From: Alitta virens
Lineage: Eukaryota; Annelida; Polychaeta; Phyllodocida; Nereididae
Reading direction: 5' to 3'
Length of the DNA stretch: 64,000 nt
Assembly (NCBI GenBank): GCA_932294295.1
Contig: OW028580.1
Location: forward strand, 35,467,136-35,531,135
The translations under genes and the position numbers were made by a program. Positions 49,626-60,735 of the stretch are shown here, one piece after another (position 1 is the stretch's first letter; the number at the start of each line of letters is the position of its first letter). The notes under the pieces are model-generated. The model made no database searches, had not been told where the DNA came from, and saw nothing but the letters and a program-made list of their open reading frames with translations.

Positions 49626-51330
49626 TTATAATTATATTAAGACCATTGGGATCTAGACCCAAATTTGGAATAAAGGATTTGATCTGGACTCAACTCTATT
49701 CTTACAATTGCATTCTGCCTCCCAATCAAGACACCTCGCGATTAAAACTGATAAAATTTAGAACCGAAGGTGGTCTTAATGGATCGGTTCCGATATACAT
49801 GCACATAAAATGCCTTGAAAATTTAGACCGTGAACCGAAAGATCGACTGAGCAAAGAATGTTCTGTGTCCAATGGGCCTGGTGGTTCAAATTGATGAGCT
49901 TTTTGTTTGGCTGTTTTTCCTGAATAATATATAGTTAAAGCAGACAACACAGGCATTTTCACTTCATATAAATGCAGTTGGATAGCTGAAACTGGAAATC
50001 AATACAAGGTAATGTCCACAAAAAATAGACCAATTTTGATAAAAACGGATTTTTGATGGAAAAATACCACCATCCGAAGACCACACAATAACAGTGACCC
50101 ATTGGCTAATATGCACACAGATTACAGCTGACTTCTCAAGTATTACAGTAATTCATATCTTGAAATGACAATTTCCATCATTCCTTGGTTGCCATAACAA
50201 CTGAAGCATCAGCTGTCACCCTGCCTTTTGCAATCATGCATCCATCATACAATTCATATGTGAGCACTTTCTTCCAAGTGATTAGACTGCTAGCAACGGA
50301 CAATATGTGCAAAAAGATGCAATCTTGCAATAGCTTTGTGTAAATAGAATGCAGTATATATCATAATAATTGCACCATTCTCTGGTTCCTTCATACAGCA
50401 AAACAGCAAGGTTGAATCTCCATATGAAAAGCTTGAAAAGGTTGCTGCTATGTATTACAGTTTACGTCTAAAAATTGAATCATAACAGTCAATTTATCAC
50501 ATTAAAGAAGTTGCTCGGATACCGGGCGATTTCCTATTTTGGTTATAGGTACAATACCAGACCCATTGACACTTTACGAGGTAAATCAGTCTTTCGAATG
50601 AGATGTAATAGCTAGGCCTCTGCCACAGTAAGTGCAATGCCCCACCCATGGGGTGAAATTTTAACATTACATCTGCCTTTGCAACAGGTCAATAAATGTA
50701 ACATGTGTTTTGAAATATTAAGAAGTTATTTAAGCATCAGACCAGTACTGTATAATACAATATCGCAGGAAACAACCCGGAATCAATGACCAGAATACCA
50801 GAAAATTTGATGAGCAAAGTAGCAAGCAAGAATTTAATAGCTATACAAATTAAACTCTATTCAAAATAAGTTTATCAGAATACAATAAAATTATTGAAAC
50901 AATAATATCGGTTATTAGAAGAATGGGGTTGTTGAAAACATAATAAAAATAATTTAAATTTTGAAGATACAGACTATTAATAGACTCTCAGTTAATAATT
51001 TAGTTTATTAGTTTATTAGTTATGATGTGCTTGTCATGTTTTGGACTTTAAGAGTGAAATGTTTTTATTAGCGGCTTGTATTTTTTTATTGTGTATGTGG
51101 ATTTTAAACACGTATTAATAGTTAACTTGGTGGCTGGAACCTTGATTATTGAAATTTTATTGCTTTCTGTATTTACATTAATGTCTCTTTCATGTTATCT
51201 TTTAACTGAATGACATATGTATCACTTATGATATTTTACATGTCAATAAAATCTATATATATCTATTCATAGTTTGGACGTCCATTCACATTCAACTGAA
51301 TTAAACAGTATAATATTATGTTGTTTTAGT
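49626..51330. other. Gene-free AT-rich DNA
   Basis: At 50990-51265 an AT-rich segment ends in 'tgtcaataaaatctatatat', possibly the 3' end of an old retroelement. Opposed frames at 49646 and 49726 lack motifs. Confidence 0.4.
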
Positions 51331-51727
51331 CAGGGTACGTAACAAGGCCCAAAATCAGGAAATTTCAGCCCCGGCTGTTATATACTTTGTTTCTTGTACC
51401 ACCATAAAGCTGAAATACTGGAGATTTTGGCCTGATGTGTCAATGTACCAAGATCTGATGGAGTCATGTACCGTTATTTTCAATCTAGCAGGAAAATGTT
51501 GCTAGATATGTCCTATAATGTAATTATTTTAATTGTTAATGTTGTAAATTTCTAGTAGGTTGTCTTTGAAACAAGCTAATTTAAGGCCTTATCTACCCAA
51601 TTCAAGAATATTGACACATTAGGCCAAAATCTCCAGATTGTCAGCTTTCTTGTGGTAACAAGAAACAGAAAATAACAGCCAGGGGCTGAAGCTCTGTAAA
51701 TATTGCACTTTTGGGGTTTGCACCCTG
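51331..51727. mobile_element. MITE-4 / fold-back element, about 400 bp
   Basis: Long inverted repeats: 51331-51450 is mirrored by 51595-51727. The termini are CAGGGTACGTAAC and, from the right, CAGGGTGCAAACC. Shared inner words include 'ggctgttat', 'gtttcttgt' and 'ggagattttggcct' followed by 'atgtgtcaat'. The central 140 bases are unrelated. No target duplication was clear. CAGGG-type ends occur in hAT-like elements, but the superfamily is not established here. Confidence 0.8.
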
Positions 51728-51888
51728 ACTTCTTTTTCCTATTGCAAAATTTACAAATCTTTAAAATGCAGAAATTCTGCTTGTTTTAAATTTTAAACTT
51801 CTCTCAAATTACAGCAAAGAATACCTGCAACAACAAAGCCACTTCGATAATGATTATTCAGGTGTCAAGGAAAGACGTGGTGGGAAAT

Positions 51889-51988
51889 CTTCAATTCTGC
51901 ATTTCCAAAATGCACCGAACATTGCTTTGTGAAAAGAAAATTTAATTGACCCAAACAGAATACACGGCTTTGATCAGGCGAGCGAAAG
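51889..51988 (+). other. Island P5, first copy
   Basis: Aligns in the same orientation with 55577-55682. The best-kept part is 'ctttgatcaggcgagcgaaa' (one change in the other copy). Also shared are 'aattctgca' and 'acattg'. CTTTGATC fits the TCF/LEF consensus. A diverged repeat or a conserved regulatory element are both possible. Confidence 0.5.
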
Positions 51989-52265
51989 AGGTTGTGTTTA
52001 GACAACAAAATGTTTGAATACTTGAATAGGATTTGTTTTTAAAACGATTCTTTTTATTTAAAAGAATTTTAGGGTTGAGTTGCCTGGAAGTTTCATCAGA
52101 ACCTTTTTAATTCAACAGTTTTTCAAAACTTGACAACAGAAACGTTGTCAGAGCCTGGTAATAAAAGACAATTGCCCCCAAAGTAATAATTCGGTTCAGC
52201 AACAGCTACAAAATTATAAGTTTAGTATATTTATTTATTGCCTTAGCAATAATAGTATCCAGAAC

Positions 52266-52715
52266 ATTGCATTTACCATCAGTATCAAAAAGCAGATATA
52301 ATGATGAGATGATATTATCAGGCTCACCGTACAGATACCTTTGATTTGATCATCCATCATCCTCTGACACTATTAATTTTGGTCTGTAAAATGGCGATAT
52401 CCAAAAGTCCGTCAGTCAATTATGTAGCATTGATTTTGGAGACTGAGTGCACCCTCAGTTAAAGCCTCTTCTCTAGATATGAGCCGTGGCTGCCCTCACA
52501 AACCGTTTTAACCTAGAGCTCTCTTTGTGCAGATAAAGGTATTGACGCAACTTGTGGAGAGGAAAGTTGAGATATTTATGACACTAAGTTCTCTTCCTTT
52601 GCTCTCCCAGAAGTGATTAGAGACTCACATTCTCACAGTTTCAAAGGCAAGTTTAATTAGCAGTGAGAGGATCACATACTTAAAATGTGTGACAGTGCAC
52701 TGGAGTTCAAATGAT
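52266..52715 (+). other. Island P1, left copy of inverted duplication
   Basis: The reverse complement of 61905-62350 aligns end to end, at roughly 85% by eye with small indels. Conserved words include 'caattatgtagcattgatt', 'ggagactgagtgc', 'cagttaaagcctcttct', 'atatgagccgtggctg', 'cctagagctctctttgtgca' and 'atgtgtgacagtgcactg'. No frame stays open across both copies. Confidence 0.85.
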
Positions 52716-53207
52716 CTACACTGTAAAACAAACAATCTCCAATACACACCCCAAATTCCTGTTGTTCTTAAATATGACATATACTTGCATGGAATCATCA
52801 TGGCATTTGAAAATAAAATATTTATCTTTTTTTATCTTAATATCGGCAGTTGTGTAGGATCAGGTTCATACTAAATTTGATTTTGGTAATCATGATAATG
52901 GCTTTTGTTGATAGAAATTCAAATATAAGCAAAAAAAAATTCTTTTTACAGAAAAAATCACTCTGATTGATTTGTTTCATATTGCACAGTCACATATGAT
53001 ACAAATTTATATGTATGCACTTCCACTTAAAATCAATCTATAACTTGACCCTTTCATTAATGCCAAGAAAAGGCTTGACAAAAGATCCGGGACATAATAC
53101 TCTCAAAAATGTTTCCCTTTTTTAATAAAAGTTGAACTAAATAACTCTGAGGCAATACGATGCTGAAGCTAAGCCAAACAGTACATGGACTGTGTTGCAC
53201 TCAAGAC
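52716..53207. other. Spacer between islands P1 and P2
   Basis: I cannot align it with the corresponding 61426-61904. No features. Confidence 0.4.
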
Positions 53208-53350
53208 TCTTGGCACTCAGCTGGGCAGGATTAATCTGACCAAGTTTATCTGTCAAGGCGTAAGGCAACTCTCACACATTAGCCAGGATTACAGGTCCTG
53301 GGTGTCTGCAGAAGTCTTAACAGAAAGAAAAACATTGCCAGGGTGACCGG
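53208..53350 (-). other. Island P2, left copy
   Basis: Matches 61275-61425 in inverted orientation. On the minus strand a pyrimidine tract 'tttttctttctgttaag' leads to CTGCAG at 53306-53311, a shared candidate 3' splice site. Downstream 'ttgacagataaacttggt' and 'gattaatcctgcccagctga' are kept. One minus-strand frame reads ELPYALTDKLGQINPAQLSA after a stop; the other copy has a stop in place of Q. Confidence 0.7.
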
Positions 53351-53739
53351 AATGTTGATGAGAATGAGAAAAAAATAAGGATAAAGTGCAAGGAAAAAAA
53401 ACCAAAAAAGTAATAGGATTGCTACTGAGCAATCTATAAATGTGGAAAATGATTGGTTAATAATACAAACAAAAAGATATGGTTTGAATGAATAAAATTG
53501 CACTTAGAAATAGTCAATTTTCTTTATCTTATTTTGGCTTATACAACCAATTTGATTCCAACACCTAGAAAATTTAATCCATTTATGCATTGAATACAGT
53601 CATAAGCTAAACTGACCATAAATGTATACAATTAACTACTATTATCATGGGTATAAAACACACTTTAGAAGACCAGCCACAGAGCTAAATCTAGTGACAG
53701 CAACCGAGAACGACATAACACAATCGGACCATGCAACAG
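53351..53739. other. Spacer between islands P2 and P3
   Basis: Not alignable by eye with the opposite arm. The 74-codon minus frame at 53279 is Phe/Leu-rich because of the pyrimidine tract. Confidence 0.4.
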
Positions 53740-53906
53740 AGCATCCCGCTCAGTGCCTCCATCCAATGCTCCCGGGATGCTAATTGGTTTCAGATGCTGA
53801 GGAGGATGCTCCCTGCATGTACAGTGAAAGGCTTATCTTCCCTTCAGGTCCATCTGATTAGAGAGAGAATAAGAGAGAAAGACTTCATCCTTTGATGTCC
53901 CCTCTA
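53740..53906. other. Island P3, left copy
   Basis: The best-conserved island: about 96% identical to 60578-60735 in inverted orientation over the stretch from ATCCCGGGAGCAT to ACATCAAAGGAT. It includes the candidate exon, its acceptor tract, a CATCAAAGG word (TCF/LEF-like on the other strand) and the palindrome ATGCTCCCGGGATGCT. Confidence 0.9.
53780..53853 (-). CDS. Candidate terminal exon in island P3, left copy
   Basis: On the minus strand a 30-base pyrimidine-rich tract ends in 'ctctctctaatcag', a strong 3' splice site. After two bases the frame reads GPEGKISLSLYMQGASSSAS, then ETN and a TAG stop. The same 74-base segment lies at 60624-60697 on the plus strand. The two copies differ at three sites, all third positions and all silent (TCA/TCC, TCT/TCC, ACC/ACT). 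I recognise no family. A shared non-coding element would also be conserved, since the flanking tract is just as similar. Confidence 0.4.
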
Positions 53907-54248
53907 CATTACCTGACTCGTTTGGTCGACATGCTACAATTTATGTTTTACCAACTTGCAGGGACTAGCTACTTTAGCTTTTGAAAAGTTGACTTACTCA
54001 GTTACTTGCGTGTTTGATTTGTCTTGCCAAATTCTTCACACAATGTTGAATCTGTTTTAATTGTGTGCATGCAGCACTACTCATTAGAGCACTCTTGTAA
54101 AGCTAATACAGCAACCTAGAGTTAGGAATAATTACTTAAAACCATAACAAGCCGAACCAGCATAAATTGATAAATAATTAGTTATTACAAAGAGTATCAT
54201 TCACAAGTGGCATGTAGCATTTTGCTTAAAGGTCCACTGTCTGTCAAA
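53907..54248. other. Gene-free DNA
   Basis: A GTAAGT on the minus strand near 53991 has a possible acceptor near 54057, but every frame between meets a stop. Nothing else was seen. Confidence 0.4.
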
Positions 54249-54469
54249 ATTACTATTTTCTAGAACTTCATCAAATGACCTTATTTGATCAAGGCACGCT
54301 AAATATGTAAAAGCAAAATGAATCTAGCAGGCATTAATTACAAAAAATAAATGATACATTGAAAGTAATCAAGACCAAAACATTGGAAATACAATGGAAA
54401 TGGCATCATCACCCATTGTAGAGTATGGTGACGTCATCACTGGGTATGTTTACATATTGAATTTTTTGT
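54249..54469 (+). repeat. Dispersed inverted repeat C1, right copy
   Basis: Mate of 36828-37052. It contains a perfect CRE-type palindrome within GTGACGTCATCACT at about 54428-54441. 'ttaaaggtcc' upstream and 'accttaaag' downstream may be short inverted ends, which would make this an old MITE. Confidence 0.75.
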
Positions 54470-55576
54470 ACCTTAAAGTTAAATTCCTGCACACAAATGA
54501 GCATGTAATGGTGAAAAATTCATGAAACAAGGTAGTATACTGTATAGTGGATTATTTATATGCCTTTACTGGTCACCAAAGTGTTACTGCTGTGTGTGTG
54601 TCAGTCAAATGGATGGGTCATTTCCTGGCCTCAAGAATAGTAGCTGAGCATGGGGGGGGGGGGGGGGCTACCAAGTTAAATCTTATTCTGACAAATATTT
54701 TATACTCTGCTAAATGCCCAAGTTATAAGAAACTATACCTAGCAACTTGAGCATGAGGTCATCAAGAATATTGCATGAGTAATTAATAGCTTTATTCGTA
54801 TGTATAAATTCAAGATTAATAACAAAAATTAAATATTTAAAACAATGATTTGCATCCAAAAAAAAAAAGCAAAAAAGAGGATTAGCAAAAACCCCAGATA
54901 ATCAATTTGTTGATAAATATTCTATAATATCACAGATATCTTGTTTACTCAGACTAAAGTCTTCACACAACTCATCCCTGATATGAATGAGTTCCATAAT
55001 TTGATTTATTAATAGGTTGCTGATTAATTAAAAATCATTGTGCACCATTCTTGATCCTAATCTGAATCCAAACCAAAGTACTTCTTATTGCATGGTCCTT
55101 CTGGATCCTTTTGTTAGTAAGCTTCTACTTCAACTGGTTATCATCTAGTATCTAGAATAACTTGTTGGGTTCTAAACTTCCCAAAACTTCATCGAATCAA
55201 ATTGTGACAATTTTAAATTTACCAAGTTATGAAGTGCAAAGTTGAATAATGAACATCAAAGAATATTTTCCTAAATGAAGCCTCACCATGTCAGTGTCAG
55301 ATTGTTGACATTTGTAATTCAGTTAAAATGCCAGCTCAAGACAATAACATGCTAATCCCTACAAGGGTTGAGTTAACCCTCTCAAAGGATGAATTACAAC
55401 TGCCGGATTAATTTTGCTTAATCAGCGAAATATTATCTGTGATGTTTAATTTCAGATTTGTCTGAAGTTACCAAGGTTATGCGAAACAATATAAAATGCA
55501 TAACAGCTCATTTAATAATAGCGTGATACAGTGTCCTTCGAAATTGGAGGAAATTCATCATTCAAACATGGTTAAA
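54470..55576. other. Gene-free; G homopolymer
   Basis: A run of 16 G lies at 54652-54667. AT-rich elsewhere; nothing else was recognised. Confidence 0.45.
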
Positions 55577-55682
55577 TCTTAAATTCTGCAGTTTAATTGC
55601 ATGCAACAGGATGACATTGTTTGTTAAAAGAAAGTTTATAGACCAAATGGGACCGCATAGCTTTGATCAGGCAAGCGAAAGA
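55577..55682 (+). other. Island P5, second copy
   Basis: Direct-orientation mate of 51889-51988, ending in 'ctttgatcaggcaagcgaaa'. Identity is lower than in the inverted islands, about 70% by eye. Confidence 0.5.
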
Positions 55683-55961
55683 CAGCATTGAGTGATAACA
55701 TTTCTTTTCTATCGTTTGCGCTTGTAACTTGTTCCTTTGTAAATTTAGCACATCCTACCCGCATGGTTAGCCCTTCTGGATGTTTGAGTGTTCAGAAGAA
55801 TCGCATCTGGATAACTCTGGTCCAAACTCGTGGTTGTAGCTTGCATATATTGGCACAAAGTTTGAATCCATCCGACATAATCTCACAATTGTCTTGTTGT
55901 AGATGTGGCTTTGTGGTCATGGTTACTGCTTGTTCAATCAAACTGACTTCACTGAGTCCAA
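55683..55961. other. Gene-free DNA
   Basis: The 106-codon frame at 55688 runs into the SINE-B tail and has no motif. Confidence 0.4.
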
Positions 55962-56130
55962 GTGGTGGTGGTGGATTACGGCTTTACGTCCTGTATTTCT
56001 GTACCTGATGGGCTAATTATGACAGGCAGGGACCATGGCAATGAGTTGCCATCCAACCTAGGCTTGACTAGGAATTGAACCCGGGACCCAGTGGTTGGAA
56101 GCCCAGCACGCTACCACTGAGCTATGCAAG
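55962..56130 (-). mobile_element. SINE-B copy 6
   Basis: Minus-strand element with a (CCA)n tail (here 'ggtggtggtgg'), the conserved body and B box GGGTTCAATTCC near 56071-56082. About 20 bases of the body ('gatgaaggatgaaacag' in others) are missing. Confidence 0.88.
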
Positions 56131-56438
56131 TGTGCGCTCAAAGCAAGCAGTGAACTAGTGGGTGAGGAGGAGGGCTTTTTGTCAGACATGGTGCAATACC
56201 TTCCGGCCCACATTGAAGTTTTAAGACCCTCCCTAAAATCAACAGTAATTTGAGCATACAACAAACTTTGGGATTGGCCCGAGCTTCTAATAACATTGTG
56301 ACATCACATCAACACTTAAATTAATCTCATGTGTAAAATGTAGTCAGTTTTATTGAATGCTCTGTAAAATATTTTAATCATCATAGTAAAGCTACACTTG
56401 ATTTAACTTCTCAGATCTGCCGAAATGAAAAATGTACT
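56131..56438. other. Gene-free DNA
   Basis: Nothing recognised. Confidence 0.4.
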
Positions 56439-56450
56439 GACAGAAGGCAA

Positions 56451-56640
56451 GGTGGGTGGGTGATTAGGGCTTTACATCCTGTATTTCTGCACCAGTTGGG
56501 CTAATTAGGACAGGCAGAGACCATGGCAATGAGACGAAGGAGGAAACAGCCATCCAACTTAGGCTCGACCGGGAATCGAACCCGGGACCCAGCAGTTGGA
56601 AGCCCAGAGCGCTACCTCTGAGCTAGGCCCCCGCCCTTCC
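56451..56640 (-). mobile_element. SINE-B copy 7 with 12-bp target duplication
   Basis: GACAGAAGGCAA at 56439-56450 is repeated at 56641-56652, flanking the element. Complete minus-strand copy: (CCACC)n tail, full body, B box GGGTTCGATTCC near 56575-56586 and A box 'gcctagctcagaggtagcgc'. The best reference copy for the family. Confidence 0.94.
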
Positions 56641-56652
56641 GACAGAAGGCAA

Positions 56653-57689
56653 AATGACAGGTGAAATCGTTATCTATTTCATCATATTTCTGAAGTTTCG
56701 ACTGACCCATAAAGTTTTTCTGAGAATACTAGAGAAACTAACCGTCAGATAAATGTGGCCTAGCAACTGGTTACCTTTAGATAGGAAGGTAATTGCTTTT
56801 TGACTGATGGCTGCAGTTTGCATTAAATATCTGTTGTTAACATTACTACAGTAACTATGACAATTACTTGTCACGTTGTCACTATTGGTTAAAGCATTCA
56901 TTCCACTTGTTACTCAAAGAATGTTGAAATAGCATTTTATTTTATTTCAGAAATATTAAATAATTCATTCAGATGTGAGGATAGTGTTGACACTAGGATT
57001 TTTGGATCTAAACAAAAGAAAGCCACCTGTGGGTGTTTAAATGCACTTTACATTCACTACACAAAGTCTGTAAAACAATGTGAAACCATCGCAGTGAAAA
57101 TAACACATCAGACGAAAAGTTTAGGAGGTGTTTTTATGTCATCCATCCATTAAGATGATAAGAAAGTATGCCTCACAAACGTACAGTACCTTGTATAACT
57201 CATACCAGGAGATTAAAGACAACAGCGCACTGCAGCGTAGTACTAAATATACCTTTTCGGAGAAAGTGTGCCATAAAACACTGCTGCCATACCTGCTTTG
57301 AATTTGAGATCAGTAGTACATTTTTATACATCCAGTAGGAACGAGACCACTCAGCAGCTCAGTGAAATACAAGGCACAAAAGATTAATTTTGATGGTAAG
57401 GTGCAGAATGATGAAGAGTGGCATGCTACATATCAAAGTTGAAGTAGTATGTTGCATACTTATTGACTCTCATGGTATCAGAGCTTTATACAGATAGTTC
57501 TAGATGCTGTTGCTTTGATCAATGGTGCTGGCACAAACAAAAGAACTCAAATCAGACTTCCAAATTAGGTTGCTCAGGTTAAAGAAGCTGCGTGAAACAT
57601 GACCAATTTCTTGGAACATGACGACCCAAACGATTATCATCTCTCTTGATGACAGATGAGATCATCTGGGTGATATTTCACAAGGTACT
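56653..57689. other. Gene-free DNA
   Basis: Nothing recognised; the 75-codon minus frame at 56674 has no motif. Confidence 0.4.
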
Positions 57690-57868
57690 GGACCGCTATA
57701 CTGACCCATGGTTTGATTACTACCAGAATCGCTGAAATCCGTCTGCTCAAATTGAGCTTTATCAGCCTCCTGGGCTGTGCTGACCCAACTCATTGCTACT
57801 AATTTTTCCCTGACCACAACTAAATTTCCCATCTGCTATCTACAGATTGCAGTATTTGTATTATTGAT
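57690..57868 (+). other. Island P4, first copy
   Basis: Inverted mate of 63386-63564, nearly 90% identical by eye. It contains 'tctgctcaaattgagcttta', 'tcagcctcctgggctg' and 'tttcccatctgctatctacag', a good 3' splice site at 57845. Beyond that, the frame open in the other copy hits TGA after six codons (A-TTG-CAG-TAT-TTG-TAT-TAT-TGA). Confidence 0.8.
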
Positions 57869-60014
57869 GGCAGATTTTTTTTTTAAGTTTCTGTTCTGAT
57901 CTATATTGACCTCTGATTGGTCAACCTACTATATAAGTTTAGAAATGTCTGTTGTAATATGTTGAAGTGAAACGTGCTGGCGTGATATTAGACCCTGAAA
58001 TATTAAAGATGAAGTTACAAAACTTGTAGATAAATCTAAGTCATATATTATATCTATCCTAACTGAAAACCTGCAGTATATTTTGTAAGACTTGCTAGAT
58101 ATTGCCAGGAAGATCTTTTAGATGTTTCATGATTTCTTCAAAGTAAACTTTTTACTTATCTTTCATATTTCATATTTTCTTCTCTCATTCCTCCCACATG
58201 TGATTCAGGCTACATTAGTTCTCACATGTATGTAACTCCTACATGGGGAATATAATTGACTTTAATGGTCCTTACTGGGGTTCCTACAGAATATTGGAGA
58301 CCTCTGGCTGCTCTTGAATTAAAGAAATGTTAAGATGAAATAGCGCGTACACAAGCTCTTATCTCGGAAAGGAATCTACTTCATCTTTTTTTTTCTCATT
58401 TTCTCAAACTTTTATCAGTATGTGTTCTTCTCTTCATATCTTACAAAACTCTGTCTGTATGTTTGCAGCATCCCTTTTGTGCGCTTTTTTTTTAAATCTA
58501 GTATAACTTAAACTTAAACTTGGATAATCGTTGCTTACCATAGATAAATAGATGTCGAAAGTGCAGCCCTCTAAGGCAAGTTATTGCTGCTACCAACTGG
58601 AAGAGTCCATTAAAAAACGAGTTCCATTTTTAGCTTGAAAATATTAACTTTATTAACATCTATAAGTAAATCTGCCATGTTTATTTTATGATAGTAACTC
58701 TACATCCATCAGTATATATTTAATTAGCATACTTGCATCATGCTAAGTCGAACATCTTCAAAAGGTTCTCATAGCACTTATCTCAAGTAAAGACAACTGG
58801 TCCATATAACAGTATTTTGAAAGTTATGGACCTGCTCATGGCAAGGGTGGTAACTCTGGGGATGAAGACCTCACACCCAAGTGACCACTGCAGTGCTTTG
58901 CGCAATGTACATTACAGTTATGCCTGTCTAGCTATCCCATACCCAACATAGACGTGTACAACTTTACCAATTAAAACATTGTTTTAACAACCCATTGGTA
59001 AGATACATGGTTACAATGCCAGTCATACCACCTTGTAACACTAATAATGTATGAACCCCTATAATAGTGTTATTCAGTAGTTTGCTAACACCCATAATGC
59101 ACCTGGATTTTTACTCTTCACTGTGGGAGGTGAATACCATGATAGAGTTCCTGTAAAAAAAATTTGCATAGTGGGAGTAGGGCACTAATAAATACACTGC
59201 TATCAAATACGTAAAACTAACAAAACGTGTGTCAAAACGTATGTCCTTGAGAAGCTTGGACTCTCAGCTGTTCATATGTGACTTTTTTTTCCCCCCAAGT
59301 CAAGACAATCATCCAGTATTGGAGAGCATGTTTTTACGGGCCCATGCTTATCTCTGTACCGGAACTCTATTTACAAACGTTAACATAGAACGGCCCGGAC
59401 CCGGACTCCAGCACTGGAGAGCGGACAGCGGAATACTGAGTTATAGTGGATAATGCATTAATGAGTATGGTTACAGAAATGTGGTGAGAATGTCACATAA
59501 CTCCCTCTGACAGCACCAAAGTCATCCCTTAAGTCCTGGTCAATGGAGTAAAGTGTCTCCTGCTATTACCTCCACCCCCTAGGGTGCACTTTGACCGTTT
59601 GCAAATGAGACGCGCCCTCTGTCCTAGGTCAGCAAATCACGACCCCTAGCGGGCATAGAGAGCAAAACCTTGTTCTCTTGCTCAATAAAAGCATTATGGT
59701 CATCGCAATGAAGGGTAGCCACATAAAACTATCTATTGTGTGTCTAGTGACACTTCGGTGACTGCAAAGCGACCATAAAACAGTCGCTCAAAGAGATAAA
59801 GATGGGAACCTAACTGTGGTTGCAGACCGTGTAGAGGCATATTATGTACTACATACAGCAGAGATATAAGTATGGTAAATATGGTAAGCAATGATATAAC
59901 AATATATACCAAAGCCTTATATTACAAATGTTAGAAAATGCCAGATATAAGGACTTCCTGTAACACTGGCAATATTGCCGACTATGCCAAGTATATTCAG
60001 TTGATTGATTCCTA
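57869..60014. other. Gene-free; one SINE-A tail remnant
   Basis: At 58545-58602 'agtgcagccctctaaggcaa' plus a decayed GATA run is the 3' end of a minus-strand SINE-A, as at 7255. A GC-richer patch lies at 59335-59450, where a 74-codon frame (59229) has no motif. Nothing else was recognised. Confidence 0.45.
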
Positions 60015-60154
60015 CATGGCCAGATGAGCTACGTGCGTTTTCCATGCGTTTAGATAAACACATAGTTTTCACCTAATTATAATAAGGCAAAAACCATGCA
60101 TTTTCCATGCGTTTATCTTTCTCATGAAAAACGCACGTGGCACATTTGGCCATG
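60015..60154. mobile_element. MITE-2 copy b
   Basis: A 140-bp palindromic element. Left end CATGGCCAGATGAGCTACGT after TA. Right end, read inward, CATGGCCAAATGTGCCACGT, followed by TC instead of TA. It carries the same GCGTTTTCCATGCGTTT words as the other copies. Confidence 0.88.
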
Positions 60155-60577
60155 TCGTACAATTGAATTTCAATTTCTGGTCACTCTGGTAACCTTGAAC
60201 AAAAGTAAATTAAAAGACAGGGAATTTGGTTGATAATCATCTCAATCTTCTAGATCAAGGTTCTATATAGTGCTTCAATATCAGATGTTACTCAATAATA
60301 CTGTAAAAGTATTCACTTTGCTTCTTACTGAGCAATTGCGAGTACCGGCACATGGCAACTAAATCGGATCATTCAATGCCTAAATGTATCTATTATGTTA
60401 AGGCTCAGCAGAGGTAAGAGCACTAAGAGAACAACATAAAGATGTGTGCACTAAGAAACAAGACCAATAAAGACCACAGGAGACCACAAACAGTCCAAAA
60501 TCAAAGTAGCAAATCTTGCAATTCGGAGAAACACAATACATGGCATGTTGGCCAAACAAGTCAGGTAACGTAGGGAG
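60155..60577. other. Gene-free DNA
   Basis: Nothing recognised. Confidence 0.4.
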
Positions 60578-60735
60578 CACATCAAAGGATGAAGTCTTTC
60601 TCTTTTATTCTCTCTCTAATCAGATGGACCTGAAGGGAAGATAAGCCTTTCACTGTACATGCAGGGAGCATCCTCCTCCGCATCCGAAACTAATTAGCAT
60701 CCCGGGAGCATTCAGCATTGGATGTTAGATGGGGA
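60578..60735. other. Island P3, right copy
   Basis: Inverted mate of 53740-53906. The order P3-P2-P1 on this arm mirrors P1-P2-P3 on the left arm. Beyond the CCCGGG palindrome the two copies diverge abruptly. Confidence 0.9.
60624..60697 (+). CDS. Candidate terminal exon in island P3, right copy
   Basis: Preceded by 'tcttttattctctctctaat' then CAG. After two bases the frame has 23 codons and a TAG stop, giving the same peptide as the left copy with three silent differences. If this is a real last exon, the two genes would be transcribed away from each other. Alternatively it is a stop-containing cassette exon or a non-coding element. I cannot identify upstream exons. Confidence 0.4.

Noticed and set aside
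53279..53503. 74-codon minus-strand membrane-like protein
   Set aside because: Its Phe/Leu richness comes from the pyrimidine tract of island P2, and the frame is not preserved in the paired copy.
53995..54057. Minus-strand exon ending at a GTAAGT near 53991
   Set aside because: All three frames contain a stop between the possible acceptor and the donor.
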